Shown: piece after piece, positions 23,768 through 33,551 of the stretch | How positions within the stretch are numbered: position 1 is the first letter of the stretch | Layout of the letters: the number at the start of each line of letters is the position of its first letter | Origin: Isoetes taiwanensis | Lineage: Eukaryota > Streptophyta > Lycopodiopsida > Isoetales > Isoetaceae | Direction: 5' to 3' | Length of the DNA stretch: 64,000 nucleotides | Assembly (NCBI GenBank): GCA_021234155.1 | Contig: JAJEKV010000169.1 | Location: forward strand, 982,436-1,046,435 | Position numbers and translations under genes: made by a program | Notes under the pieces: generated by a model | Databases searched by the model: none | Told to the model about the DNA's origin: nothing | Seen by the model: only the letters and a program-made list of their open reading frames with translations

Positions 23768-25090
23768 ATGGATCCAACTATGCGGCAGAGTCTTCTGCAA
23801 ATTTGCCAAGAACTTCATGTTTTCATCATGCTTGAGTTGTTGAGGCCTAGTGATGCACGACCGTCAGCTATGTACATGAAAGCATGCATGCAAGTGATTG
23901 AATTAGTGAGCTACATGCCCTTCATGAAGAGGGAAAGGCCTATTTGTTGGACGCATAAGCGGGTCCAAGGCTTCTATGAGAACATATTATCAGTGAGCCA
24001 CACTGATAGAATGTTTCGTCAAAGAATGAGGGTGTCTAGAGCAACCTTTCAATGGGTTTGTGATATTTTGCACCCAGTCTTATTGAAAAAAGATACCAAC
24101 ATGCGAATGGCAATAGAAGTGCCAAAAAAGGTTGCCATTGCATTGACACGATTGTCTACTGGGTCAACACTAGACTATGTAGCAGAACTTTATGGAGTTG
24201 GCACCACAACTGTTCATAGATGCGTTGTAGAATTTAGTCGAGCTATCAAGATAAAAATGAGAGATCTGCATTGTGGATTGCATTGGCTAAGCGAAAATCA
24301 ATACAAAGAGTTTGCTATTGCATATGAGGCAAAACAGGGTATCCCTAATGTAATTGGGGCAGTAGATGGTAGTCATATTCCTATCACGGCTCCAACCGAT
24401 CATGCTTCAGACTATTACAATAGGAAAGGATTCCATTCGATACTTCTACAAGCCATTGTGGATTCCAGATGCTTGATATGGGACTATGATATTGGGTGGG
24501 CGGGAAGCATGCATGATTGGGCTCTAATGCAAAGAACAGCTGCTTACACTAAATTTGAGTCTGGAAAAATGAAGAATTATTGTTTGCTTGGTGATGCTGC
24601 GTATACTCCAAGGCTCTGGTTGTTGACCCCATTTATTAACAAAGGTACTGGATTCAAGGATCATGAAAAACATTGGAATTTCATCCAGTCGAGCACTAGA
24701 ATGTCTGTGGAACGAGCTTTTGGCATACTAAAAGCACGATTCCGTATATTATTGAAGAAGACAGAGACACATCTAAAGCATGTGCCAATGTTTGTAGTTG
24801 CTTGTATGGTGATGCATAATTTATGCATCATATATAATGAAGCATTTGATGAGAGTTGGGTCACTGAAGCAGCCGCAGAGTTAGAAGGAAATGAGGCAAG
24901 TGAAAGGGAGGCATTACGTGAACTAGGTGCAGTAAGTGCACACCAAAATGAGAATGCTGAGATTGATGAGAATGCTGAGGTTGAGGAAAATGTCAAAGAA
25001 GAGCTAGTTCTAGAAGACACTGCAAGAAGGGATGCGTTGGCAAGGGCTCTATACAGTGCTCGTTGTTCTATGGACATAGATGACATCTAA
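23768..25090 (+). CDS. PIF/Harbinger transposase (DDE_Tnp_4 family), apparently intact
   Basis: One 440-codon frame starting MDPTMRQSLL. The catalytic DDE residues are in family context: Asp200 in IGAVDGSHIPI, Asp276 in CLLGDAAYTPR, Glu315 in MSVERAFGILKARFRIL. A helix-turn-helix-like part (STLDYVAELYGVGTTTVHRC, about residues 132-151) precedes the core. The C-terminal 70 residues are Glu-rich. The length is normal for the family. The enzyme cuts the element at its TIRs and inserts it at TWA sites. No frame break is seen, unlike the other elements here, although copia has separated it from the element's left end by 12 kb. Helper Myb-like protein not found. Confidence 0.95.
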   Translation: MDPTMRQSLLQICQELHVFIMLELLRPSDARPSAMYMKACMQVIELVSYMPFMKRERPICWTHKRVQGFYENILSVSHTDRMFRQRMRVSRATFQWVCDILHPVLLKKDTNMRMAIEVPKKVAIALTRLSTGSTLDYVAELYGVGTTTVHRCVVEFSRAIKIKMRDLHCGLHWLSENQYKEFAIAYEAKQGIPNVIGAVDGSHIPITAPTDHASDYYNRKGFHSILLQAIVDSRCLIWDYDIGWAGSMHDWALMQRTAAYTKFESGKMKNYCLLGDAAYTPRLWLLTPFINKGTGFKDHEKHWNFIQSSTRMSVERAFGILKARFRILLKKTETHLKHVPMFVVACMVMHNLCIIYNEAFDESWVTEAAAELEGNEASEREALRELGAVSAHQNENAEIDENAEVEENVKEELVLEDTARRDALARALYSARCSMDIDDI

Positions 25091-25149
25091 AAATGTTCTT
25101 TACGAGGAATTCATGTTTTTGTGGCTTATAAAATTGTTTTTATAATAAT

Positions 25150-25330
25150 ATGACATGTCGTATTTTGGGTAGTGGAAAATTGTGAATATAAGACATGTCT
25201 TATCTGAATAAGACATGTCTTATATTAAAGTAGTGGAAAACTATTTTTTGTATGACATGTCTTATAAATGACGTGGAACTCAAAAGGATGTCTTGTAATT
25301 TTATGACAGCCATAAAATAAGACAGGTGTG
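25150..25330 (+). promoter_or_regulatory. Palindromic GACATGTC repeats near the Harbinger right end
   Basis: The perfect 14-base palindrome TAAGACATGTCTTA occurs twice close together (near 25188 and 25211). Partial copies are ATGACATGTCGTAT (near 25151), ATGACATGTCTTAT (near 25252) and TAAGACAGGTG (near 25319). Two copies of 'gtagtggaaaa(t/c)' lie between. Clustered palindromes next to a terminus fit subterminal transposase-binding sites. Confidence 0.65.
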
Positions 25331-25365
25331 GAAAAAGGGCCTAAGTCCTGTTATTAAAACCTGGA

Positions 25366-25425
25366 ATCATGGTATCCTTAAAATATATTTAGTAGATTTG
25401 AATAAGTCTATATTTTGTTAAATAT
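25366..25425 (+). repeat. Third tail copy of the AT-rich repeat family, inverted match at 7628
   Basis: 'atcatggtatccttaaaata' here is the exact reverse complement of 7628-7648 over 21 bases, and the following 'agatttgaataagtctatattttgtta' resembles 8317-8343. It lies just outside the Harbinger right end, so before that insertion the two inverted ends were about 2.1 kb apart. Confidence 0.7.
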
Positions 25426-25431
25426 ACCTTT

Positions 25432-26039
25432 TGCCACAGATGTTGTGACAAAGAATTTCAGCATAGGCAGTGTGCTTTATGCAGATTGACATTGGATGCA
25501 AGTGATGTCTTTGCGTATGCATGCCTTAAAATGCTTGCCTTAAAATCATTGTTACAACATGCTAGAGAGGACCCTTTTGGAAAGAAATAATAATTTTGAG
25601 ATCGATCCGAATGCTGAACCCCATCAGTGAGAATTTAGAACTTCCTTGTCTCTCTTTAGTTGTAGCTGGGGACAACAAAGTTGTGGAGACATTCAACTCT
25701 ATGGCTACTAGAATAGTACGTTTGTCAACCTTCCCGGCACTCCTATCCTCTTTTGCATCGGTTGGACTAGTTGAAGCTTCCCAGGTATACTTGCTAGAAC
25801 CATATGCACCGAGCTTATTGCTCCATGAACATAAAGTCAGTCAAATTTATATATCATGCAACAAGAATGTGGAGATAATACAGCTTATCGCGGTTGACAC
25901 AATTGAAGAGAGAATTATGGAGCACGAAACTAGAGACCAAGAGCAAGCTCGGCCTGAATTTCTTCAAGCTGCTATGCTTGATAGCAGTCTTGTACAGGAA
26001 GCTGCTCTTGAGTACTTTATGCATATATATAATTATTAA
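25432..26039 (+). pseudogene. Fragment of a RING / SNF2-helicase gene (RAD5/SHPRH-like)
   Basis: At 25432 a frame reads CHRCCDKEFQHRQCALCRL, resembling the second half of a RING finger (HRQCALCR). It runs on to EDPFGKK and a stop near 25590. A second frame at 25596-26039 has GLVEASQVYLLEPYAP and NVEIIQLIAVDTIEERIMEHE, closely like the last helicase motifs of SNF2 ATPases. The usual RxxRIGQ motif is degenerate (KVSQIYISCNKN). RING plus SNF2 points to the RAD5, HLTF or SHPRH group of repair ubiquitin ligases. The rest of the gene is absent, so this is a captured or stranded fragment. Confidence 0.65.
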
Positions 26040-26091
26040 ACAATACCTGATTCTAGACTTTCATACTTTTTTAAAAAAAAAATTTTTTGAA

Positions 26092-26250
26092 GGCTGAAAA
26101 TTTCTCTTCTGGGAAGACGCTAGAGAAAGCACGGCCACAATGGGTGCTCACGTTATAAGCGACTGTAATTGGATTTCCCTCTTAGCGCTTAGGATCCCGC
26201 TAAAAGAATACCTAGTCCAAACCATATATAGGCGATCTTGGATCTTGGAT
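26092..26250 (+). repeat. Dispersed repeat, copy 1
   Basis: 'aaatttctcttctg..aagacgc.agag.aagcac' through 'gatacctagtcc..accat.tatagg' matches 36775-36870 plus 37125-37190, where an additional ~250 bases intervene. Family unknown. Confidence 0.6.
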
Positions 26251-26706
26251 ATATAGGTCACTACCAACCAATGGTATCTCCCCATATAGTATCCCTAAAA
26301 ACATGGTAATGGAATGTGCTCCTAGAGTTGGGAACCTTGATGTGGGATCCATGTGGCCAGATTGTCACAGATGGTGGAAATTTGTTGTTGTTGGAAGTGA
26401 TTGCGATTGACTGTTCCTGACTGACATATGTCAAGTACGAAAAAACAAAGGGGCAAGAAGGGGCCTCGATAAGGGATTTCGGAGCATGATATTTTGGATC
26501 ACAATCCACCAATCCGAGGTATAACTATCTTGAGCCCATAGATTTATACATGAGCACTTTTATAGACGGCACCGTCATTAGTTAACTTGCATGTACTTTT
26601 GCTTGCTAATGCCAAATATCTAATAACATGCATTTAAAGAAACATGCATGCAAAAAAGCTCTATTTTAATAGTCTGCAGTAGGTCAATATGAATATAGAG
26701 TTGAGG
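26251..26706. other. Unassigned sequence
   Basis: No gene or clear repeat recognised; an 83-codon minus-strand frame at 26261-26512 has no known motif. Confidence 0.3.
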
Positions 26707-27256
26707 AGATGACAAAATATTTCTTTTTTTTTTTAATTGAAGGCTTATAAGTATATTTATAGAAGTATAATTACAAAACTACTTTTTACAGGGAAGTATA
26801 ACCCATATAGTTATTCGGCTTAAAAGGATAATCAGAGAAAAAAGCCGAGCCAAATACATTAGGTTCACAACAGCTGATAGGAGATTGTCCAGGGATGAGA
26901 TAAATGAAGCTAGAAGTGGGATTTAAGATTCAGATTCCCCCTTTTACGACCTCTGCCTCTAACCATCATTGAGAGAGTACAGAAAATGAGATGCGAGGAT
27001 TCCGCCATCGCCATGTTAAAACGCCACTTGCTATCCTTGGCTTCACAGATCATGCCTCTGCGGGCATCATAATTTTGATCACAACAACATCCACAGAAGC
27101 ATAGTATATTGTGCTCTTCCGGGTTCGGAGGCCCAAAAACCTTCACCCATTCATTATTCGCTTGCTCGTCCATCCTTTTCCACTTAAGTTTACGCACCAA
27201 CATGAATATAATCCCTGCACAGCACCAAAACTTAATAAGGATCATTACGTGAAAAG

Positions 27257-30200
27257 TTAACCTGCTGCATTTATCCATCTAATGTCATATTCAATTTGTT
27301 TAATAACAGCTTCCGGGTGGATGATGTCATCGTTGAAGATGAACTCATTCCTTCCTTTCCATATTCTCCAAAGGATAATATAAACCCTCCAGTCCGTAGG
27401 TTGCTCGGGCATAAAGAAATCTGTGGAGCTTAGGGAGATAAGGTCAGTGCCTATCAAATTTGAAGCAAGCTCCAAGATCCATTCTGACCACAGGCAGTTC
27501 CTAAAGAGATGGTCCTCATCTTCCTTATGAGACAAACATCTGGGACAAATGTCTGAGTCTGTCATCTGAATCCTATATCTTTTGCTGTTTGTAGCTAGAG
27601 CCCTATGCCACAACTGCCACATGAATGATTTAATCTTGGGGGGAATAGGGCTGGACCACAAGAACTTAAGATTCCTAGCACACCTTTCCTTCCCAATTTG
27701 CCATTTAAAATGCAAAGTCATGGTCTGATCCTTCATAAGAAATCTGTATGCATTTTTTACTTTGAAGTCAGCTTTCCCCTTATGTTGCCAGTTATTAGCC
27801 TCTTCTATCCAGATGCCTTGGGTAAGCATTGAGCATATATTATTGTACAGCATTTCGGAATCCCCTTCTCCTGAGAGCTTTGAGTCCCTATAGGGGATAA
27901 TTCCTTGATCATTGAACATGTCCCTGATCGTACAGATGCCTTTGGAAGTCCAGAATCTGGCTTGTTCAGGGAAGTGGCAGGCAAGGCATAAAGAGGAATT
28001 GTTAGTCCATAGACAACCCTTCTTTCCAAGTGTACATCCCTTTAATCTGATCCCAGGCCTTGATCCACTTCTTAAGCAGGCCAGGGGTGGATTTGGGGAC
28101 CAAGAAGGGAAAATAGATAGAATGGGGTAAATTAATTCTGAGATTCCTCCATCCATAAGAGGTGCACTTACCCAGATAATGCCTGATAATAGTAGAAACA
28201 GGATGGTTAATCTGGTTGTAGGCAGCCTTGTAGAAATATTTGGCTGCAAGAGCTATACCCTGTTTCTCTATATTGATCACACCTAACCCCCCATTTTTCT
28301 TGGTCTTGCAGCATTCCTTCATAGCAACAGGAATCCAGCATCTCTTGTTTTGGCCAGAGGAGATAAATCTGCCTATAATACTCTGAAGCTTGGAGGAAAC
28401 TTTTTTTGGAGCTAAAATAACAGAGGACTGGTAAACATGAGAAGAGGAGATCACAAAGTTGGCTATAATTGCCCTTCCCTGCTTGGAAATATACTTGGAA
28501 TTAAGACTGTCCACCTTCCTCTGAAACTTCTCAATTATATCATTCCAAATATCTGATGCCCTTCATAACCATCGGAATACCCAAGATTTTAGATGAATTG
28601 GTTGGTAAAATGTACTTACAGCCCATGAGAGCAGCCGTTTGCTCCCCTTTTACCTGATCCTTAGCTACAATTTTCGACTTCATAGGATTTATCTTGCATC
28701 CCGATACTTCCCCAAACTCCTCCAGGATTGCTTGAGTGTTAATCAGAGATCTATTATCCATCGAAACCAAAGAAGAATGTGTCATCACGCAAAATGTCCA
28801 TTCAAAAATCTGATCCAATTGCCCACTTCTGGCGGGGTAAGCCCTTGAATGGGTTAGTAGTCTTGGCTTCCTCCAATTTGCTATGGAGGCTTTCCATGAT
28901 AATGAGAAAAAGAAAAGGGGCTAGGGGCATCCTTGCTTTACCCCTCTTTCAAGGGGAAAGAAAGGGCCACACTCCCCATTAATCAAAACCGAGGACACAG
29001 AGTTAGGCCAGAATGGCTTTGAAGAGAAGGATGACCTCGTTTGAGAACCCTAAGGCATAGCAACATTTGAAAAGAAAATTCCAGCCTAACCGAGTCGAAA
29101 GCCTTGGTTATATCCAATTTGATAAGGGCGACATCTTGGTGAGATTCTTTGGCCCAATGAAGACCCAATATAGCAGTGACAACATTATCTAGAATGAATC
29201 TGTCCTTCAGGTAAGCTGCTTGGGACGTACTGATAATCCTTTCCAGGATTGTCTTCAGTCTCCTGGCTATAGTACCTGATATTAGCTTGTAAATCACATT
29301 TGACAAAGAGATTGGTCTATAGTCCGAAAAGGTTGCAGGAACATCTGTTTTAGGAATGAGGGTAATAAGACTGGTGTTTATTCTTGCATCCAGGCATTTA
29401 GAGACCCTAAATTCATTGGCCAGGCATGTGATATCTTCCCCAATCATAGGCCACACCTTAATAAAAAATTCCACGGGGAAGCCCATCAGGTCAGGGCTCT
29501 TGCCTTTTTCCATTTCCTTTGCAAAAGAGTAGAGTTCTTCTTCGAGAAAGGCTTCTCAATGCTCAAATTCTCCTCTTGGAAAACCTTTCTTTGCATATTA
29601 ATGAACCTGTCCATATCCCCGGGCTGACCATCTCTGTTAGTTCCCATGATGTTTTTGAAGTGATCCTTTGCTGCAGTTTTAATCTGATTCTCCTCAGTGA
29701 TGTCCTCCTCTCCAGCCCTAATTTCGAAAATATGGTTTCTTTTCACCCTCCCCTTGGCTTTGGCAAAAAAGAACTTGGAGCTACCCCTTTCATCTTCTTT
29801 AATTTCCTTAACTTTTGCCTTAAGTCTCCAACCCTCTGCAATTCTAATCTCTTCCTTCTCAATTTCTGCACTAATATCTTCCTTATCTTCTTCCGAGGCG
29901 TTTGTAAGACTCTCTCTCAGGTTCTGAAGGTGGATAGTTTTCTCAAGGTGCACTATCCTACCCCTGGACCTTAAGCGATTTTGGTGGCTTTGGCCACCTT
30001 GACCCACCGGTGCATCGGCCCGGTTCCTCCCAAAGGGCAGGATATTTAGCTAGGATCTGCTGAAATCTTGTGCTAAACTCCTCATGATCCAGAAGGCTAG
30101 TGTTGAGCTTGAAGTAGGTCTTCCTTCTTTTGATAGAGTCCTTAGCCATGATCCTGAGCTGCTGGGGATAGTGGTCAGACAGGGTGTACCCCTCTAGGTT

Positions 30201-30866
30201 GTTCACTCTATTCTTTGTTATTCCATAAGTTCTCGAGAGAGATAAAATGTCATGCAAACCACGAGTGGGATCCACCCTTTTATCCGTCCATTTGTAGGAA
30301 TGCGCCTTGGTTCTAGCAAGCGTAAGATTGTTCCCCTCAATCGGTTTCGACCGCCCTCTTTTTCCTTCTTACCTAAAGGTGCGTAATTCTTATTTTTCAT
30401 AAAACTGTTAGTAACCATATTAATATCACCACCTAAAATACATTCATCAAACTCTAAATTATCTAAGCTATTTTTGACCCTGTTCCAGATTTCCACTCTC
30501 TCCCCTGGATCATTATATGCATAAATGTTAACAAGAGCTATTCTAATTTTAAATAAAGTACATAAAAGAATCTGCCATCTACCATTTCTCCCATTCACCA
30601 TATAAGTATTGGAAATATCCAAGTGATTATTCCAAGCAATAGCAATCCCACCTGAGGAGTCATTGGCTGGGATTGACCATAATTTGAAACCATAAGGGGA
30701 GAGTCCCTCTGATAATATTACTGTGGTCAAGGTCATGAATCTTATGCTCCTGTATAAACAGAAAATCAGGTTTGAGGGAATGAAGACATACCTTAAGCCT
30801 TTCCCTTTTGATAGTACTATTCAACCCCTGGAGATTCCAGGTGATACAGCTAAGGTCTCTATCCAT
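27257..30866 (-). pseudogene. LINE ORF2: endonuclease, reverse transcriptase, zf-RVT, frameshifted
   Basis: The start MDRDLSCITWNLQGLNS at 30866 is the APE-type endonuclease N-terminus. IQEHKI and later LGGDINMV (about 30440) carry catalytic residues. The reverse transcriptase follows: ISLSNVIYKLISGTIARRLK and LIKLDITKAFDSV near 29100, then GVKQGCPL near 28930. The active site reads LRDDTFFFG (usual FADDT) near 28780. The C-terminal zf-RVT domain has KIKSFMWQLWHRALATN and CPRCLSHKEDEDHLFRNC near 27500. The enzyme would nick target DNA and copy the RNA in place. At least seven frame breaks are present. Confidence 0.93.
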
Positions 30867-30927
30867 TAGATTTTGTACTTACCTACAACCTCTCGGGCAA
30901 GGATGGATTGTTTCACGGGGCTAGCAC

Positions 30928-32778
30928 CTACTGGGACCCATATAAAGTTTTTCTTACCCCCCGCCCCTTCTTTTTGTCAACCATCTTCCAGCAATTATCC
31001 TCTAAATCCATGACCTCTTCAAGAGTGTGCTGAATCTCTTCCTCTTCCTTATTAAACTCAGGATTAGGGTCTTCTTTTAGGGTGAAGACCAGGTTCCCTG
31101 TATCAATCTTCACCGACAAATTAGCATTTTTAAACAAAAAGACCATATTATTGTTGAGCTCGATTTCAGGAAACTCTTGATTATAACCATGGTCTTTAGC
31201 TCTGGTTAGAGTAAATTGTTCCATATTCTGGTCCTGAACATTAGTCTTTGGCTCGAGATCCTGAACTTCCTGCCTGTCCTCGCTGATTGTAGTTTTAGGG
31301 ACCCAGATCTGCTTAATGTTCTTTTGAGGATTGTTCTCTTTAGCTGTAGTAGACAGGACCGGCCTTTTAGAATAAGATAACGTGATATCCAAAAACTCAT
31401 TCTCCCTGACTCTTGTTTTTATACTCTGGCCCCAGTCCGAAATAATTCTTTTGGAAACACAGACTGACGGGTAATTGGTTTGGGGAATATTGATCTCAAT
31501 CACATCCCCCAAGGGTTCAGACAGAGCCAGTAGGTGAGATTTGGTCCAGAAAACAGGGGGCAAATTGGAGAAGGATATCCAGGTAGTCATCCTGATATCC
31601 TTATCCATACCCGGAATGAAATCGGAATTCCATCTCATCAAATAGAAGGGAGCATTGGCAATCGTGTCTAACTTTCTTCTGAGAATATAGCCAACACAGA
31701 TTTCATCTCTGAAAACAATCTGGAATGTTTTATTGTCAAGCTTGAGGATCGAGAGGATAGGAATGTGCTGAGTTTTAGTGATCCAATTCTTGACTTCCTC
31801 CTGAGAAGGGCATTTCCGCGGGAAATGGACTAAAATAGCCTTCTTGGAGAAGATGTCAGCTGCAGAGTTGTCTGGTACCCCAAATAAATCGATGAACCCC
31901 TTTCCAGAATCATGTCTGACATTGTTAGTAGGAACAGTGGGAACAGCAGGCACATCTTTCATTAAAATATTTTTATAGGAGAGGGGAGAATCAGGACCTT
32001 TAACCTTGTCGTTCTTGCCCACCACTGGTATGGTATTCGTGATCTTGTTTTCCCCCACCTTCGTTTTGGTAATGTTCAGAGCTGCCTGTTTTACCTCCTC
32101 GCAATTTTCGCAGTCACACGAGCTCACCTCCACCGGGTTAAAGAACCCATTGGAATCCTTGATCTTGCATGCTTTGGCTGTTTTTTTCCTTCTCAGCTGG
32201 TAGACCTCCAGAGATGTCGAAACTCCCTCTAGGGGCTGATTCACGGCCAGCCCTTGTCTAAAAGTTTTCCTGTGCCTCTCGATAACATTATCGTCTGCCT
32301 CTTCCCATCTCTTAATTAACCTGATACTAGCGTTGGAGCTATCTTTCAATCCATCCCATTTGATAATCAGATTTTTCACTTTAGCCAGCATTTCGTCCAT
32401 GAAAGATCTGAAGATGCTATTTTTCAAACTGCAGCAGTCCGTTTCAGTATGACCCTGTTTCACTGTTATGAGTTTGTACAGTATTGTCCATTTCTGAACA
32501 TAGCCAAAGGTATTCCAGGACCAGGTCCGCCAGCGGCCGCCTTCCATGTAGTCTTTATCTATGCCACTTAGCCTTTCTTTGCAAGCCAAGATTCCGACTT
32601 CCTCATGAACCCCCATGCAAAATGCGGCTGCTTTCTGCTGGTCCCGGATAATCTCTAAACCCATATATAATTCCTTCAAAACACTCCATCCTTTGTCCTG
32701 TCTGCTGTCCATCCAGAAGATTTGGTTCCATTCATCATCTTCTTTGCTAGACTTGGATGTGCTTGCCTTGGTTCTCAT
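30928..32778 (-). CDS. LINE ORF1 protein with DUF4283-like domain
   Basis: 616 codons, uninterrupted, starting MRTKASTSKSSKED. Residues about 310-480 (AILVHFPRKCPSQEEVKNW, YLMRWNSDFIPGMDKDIRM, TTWISFSNLPPVFWTKSHL) match the DUF4283 pattern of plant L1 ORF1 proteins, which bind the element's RNA. A Cys pair CDCENCEEV (about residue 222) is isolated; no standard CCHC follows the DUF4283 region. The C-terminus is acidic then basic (EEEEIQHTLEEVMDLED, KKKGRGVRK). ORF2 starts about 60 bases downstream. Confidence 0.88.
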   Translation of the reverse strand: MRTKASTSKSSKEDDEWNQIFWMDSRQDKGWSVLKELYMGLEIIRDQQKAAAFCMGVHEEVGILACKERLSGIDKDYMEGGRWRTWSWNTFGYVQKWTILYKLITVKQGHTETDCCSLKNSIFRSFMDEMLAKVKNLIIKWDGLKDSSNASIRLIKRWEEADDNVIERHRKTFRQGLAVNQPLEGVSTSLEVYQLRRKKTAKACKIKDSNGFFNPVEVSSCDCENCEEVKQAALNITKTKVGENKITNTIPVVGKNDKVKGPDSPLSYKNILMKDVPAVPTVPTNNVRHDSGKGFIDLFGVPDNSAADIFSKKAILVHFPRKCPSQEEVKNWITKTQHIPILSILKLDNKTFQIVFRDEICVGYILRRKLDTIANAPFYLMRWNSDFIPGMDKDIRMTTWISFSNLPPVFWTKSHLLALSEPLGDVIEINIPQTNYPSVCVSKRIISDWGQSIKTRVRENEFLDITLSYSKRPVLSTTAKENNPQKNIKQIWVPKTTISEDRQEVQDLEPKTNVQDQNMEQFTLTRAKDHGYNQEFPEIELNNNMVFLFKNANLSVKIDTGNLVFTLKEDPNPEFNKEEEEIQHTLEEVMDLEDNCWKMVDKKKGRGVRKTLYGSQ

Positions 32779-33073
32779 CTTGAGCGGAGGCTAACCGGAA
32801 GGGAGCAAGCTAAGCTGCGTCACAAAATTGCAGAGGACCTAAAGCTGATGCCGTTACCCAGTTCTGAAAGCTGCCCCTTCAGATCCTTACGCCTCAAGAA
32901 GTAACTGCCAATGATAGATTTTTCCCCCGCCCAAGAAGAACATCCAGAGAATGACCGGGGGCCTGACACTCCGTACCCTCGGAAATCCCAGAGGAACAAA
33001 ATCTAAAAGACCCTACCTGACCCTGACTCTTGAAAAGAAAAACCCCACCCGACCCAAGGACCTCTAGCTTATA

Positions 33074-33466
33074 CTAATTTGCTACCAGGAACCTCCACAC
33101 CACCACATCTAAGTCCCTCAAGTGCTGGGAGGGGTGCAGATCAAAGAAGGCTGCCCAGTAATAGATTGGTTCAACACCAAATTCCAAGGGTGCACTCATC
33201 GTGAATAAATTGCGTTCGAAACTGTTACCAAGACCAATATAGGGCCTGGAATTGTGAGCAGCCACTCTCAAAGATCCAGGTCTGTCAAAGCACACGATGC
33301 ACAAGAAGAAGGTATTGAACCCGAATCTGCAGAAGCCAACCCTGGATCTAGACTCGATTACCCATCTAATTAAGTTTTCTACAATTCCTAGAGATTCTTG
33401 GTTTTCCTCCAGGATGTTAGTAATCCCCAACCCCTGGAGAACAGCTTCATACAAAGCCTCATCCAT
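33074..33466 (-). CDS. Additional 5' reading frame in the LINE leader
   Basis: From the ATG at 33466 a 130-codon frame (MDEALYEAVLQGLGITNILE...) runs to 33074, within the element's first 460 bases and upstream of ORF1. It has no domain I recognise. It could be an extra ORF, the remains of a longer ORF1, or chance. The upstream 17 codons are also open but lack ATG. Confidence 0.35.
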   Translation of the reverse strand: MDEALYEAVLQGLGITNILEENQESLGIVENLIRWVIESRSRVGFCRFGFNTFFLCIVCFDRPGSLRVAAHNSRPYIGLGNSFERNLFTMSAPLEFGVEPIYYWAAFFDLHPSQHLRDLDVVVWRFLVAN

Positions 33467-33551
33467 CGGGGTATGGGAGAACACCAAGAGGCAAGACGCC
33501 CTCCTGAAGGCGCTCAACGTTCATCTTTTTTTTCAGATGACAAAATATTTC

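Larger units (their letters stand above)
9667..25341 (+). mobile_element. PIF/Harbinger DNA transposon, disrupted by a nested copia insertion
   Basis: Left end CGCCCTTTTTCCA at 9667 and right end TGGAAAAAGGGCC at 25341 form a 13-bp terminal inverted repeat (12 of 13), flanked by the 3-bp duplication TAA (9664-9666, 25342-25344). TWA duplications are diagnostic for PIF/Harbinger, and the element encodes a matching transposase. The homologous repeat at 8317-8331 shows the empty site. Removing the copia insertion leaves about 3.45 kb. The 5' part contains an AGGTCGG-rich degenerate array. The 3' part holds palindromic GACATGTC motifs, probable transposase sites. The second Myb-like protein common in this superfamily is not visible. 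Confidence 0.85.
26724..33534 (-). mobile_element. Full-length L1-type LINE with 17-bp target duplication
   Basis: The element reads on the minus strand. Its poly-A tail appears as poly-T at 26724-26734. The direct repeat agatgacaaaatatttc flanks it at 26707-26723 and 33535-33551, fixing both ends (about 6.8 kb). It has ORF1 (30928-32778), ORF2 with endonuclease, reverse transcriptase and zinc-knuckle end (27257-30866), and an additional 5' reading frame. ORF1 is open but ORF2 has about seven frameshifts, so it cannot move by itself. The perfect target duplication argues for a fairly recent insertion. Confidence 0.95.

Noticed and set aside
24661-25086. 141-codon minus-strand frame
   Set aside because: Shadow of the Harbinger transposase on the other strand.
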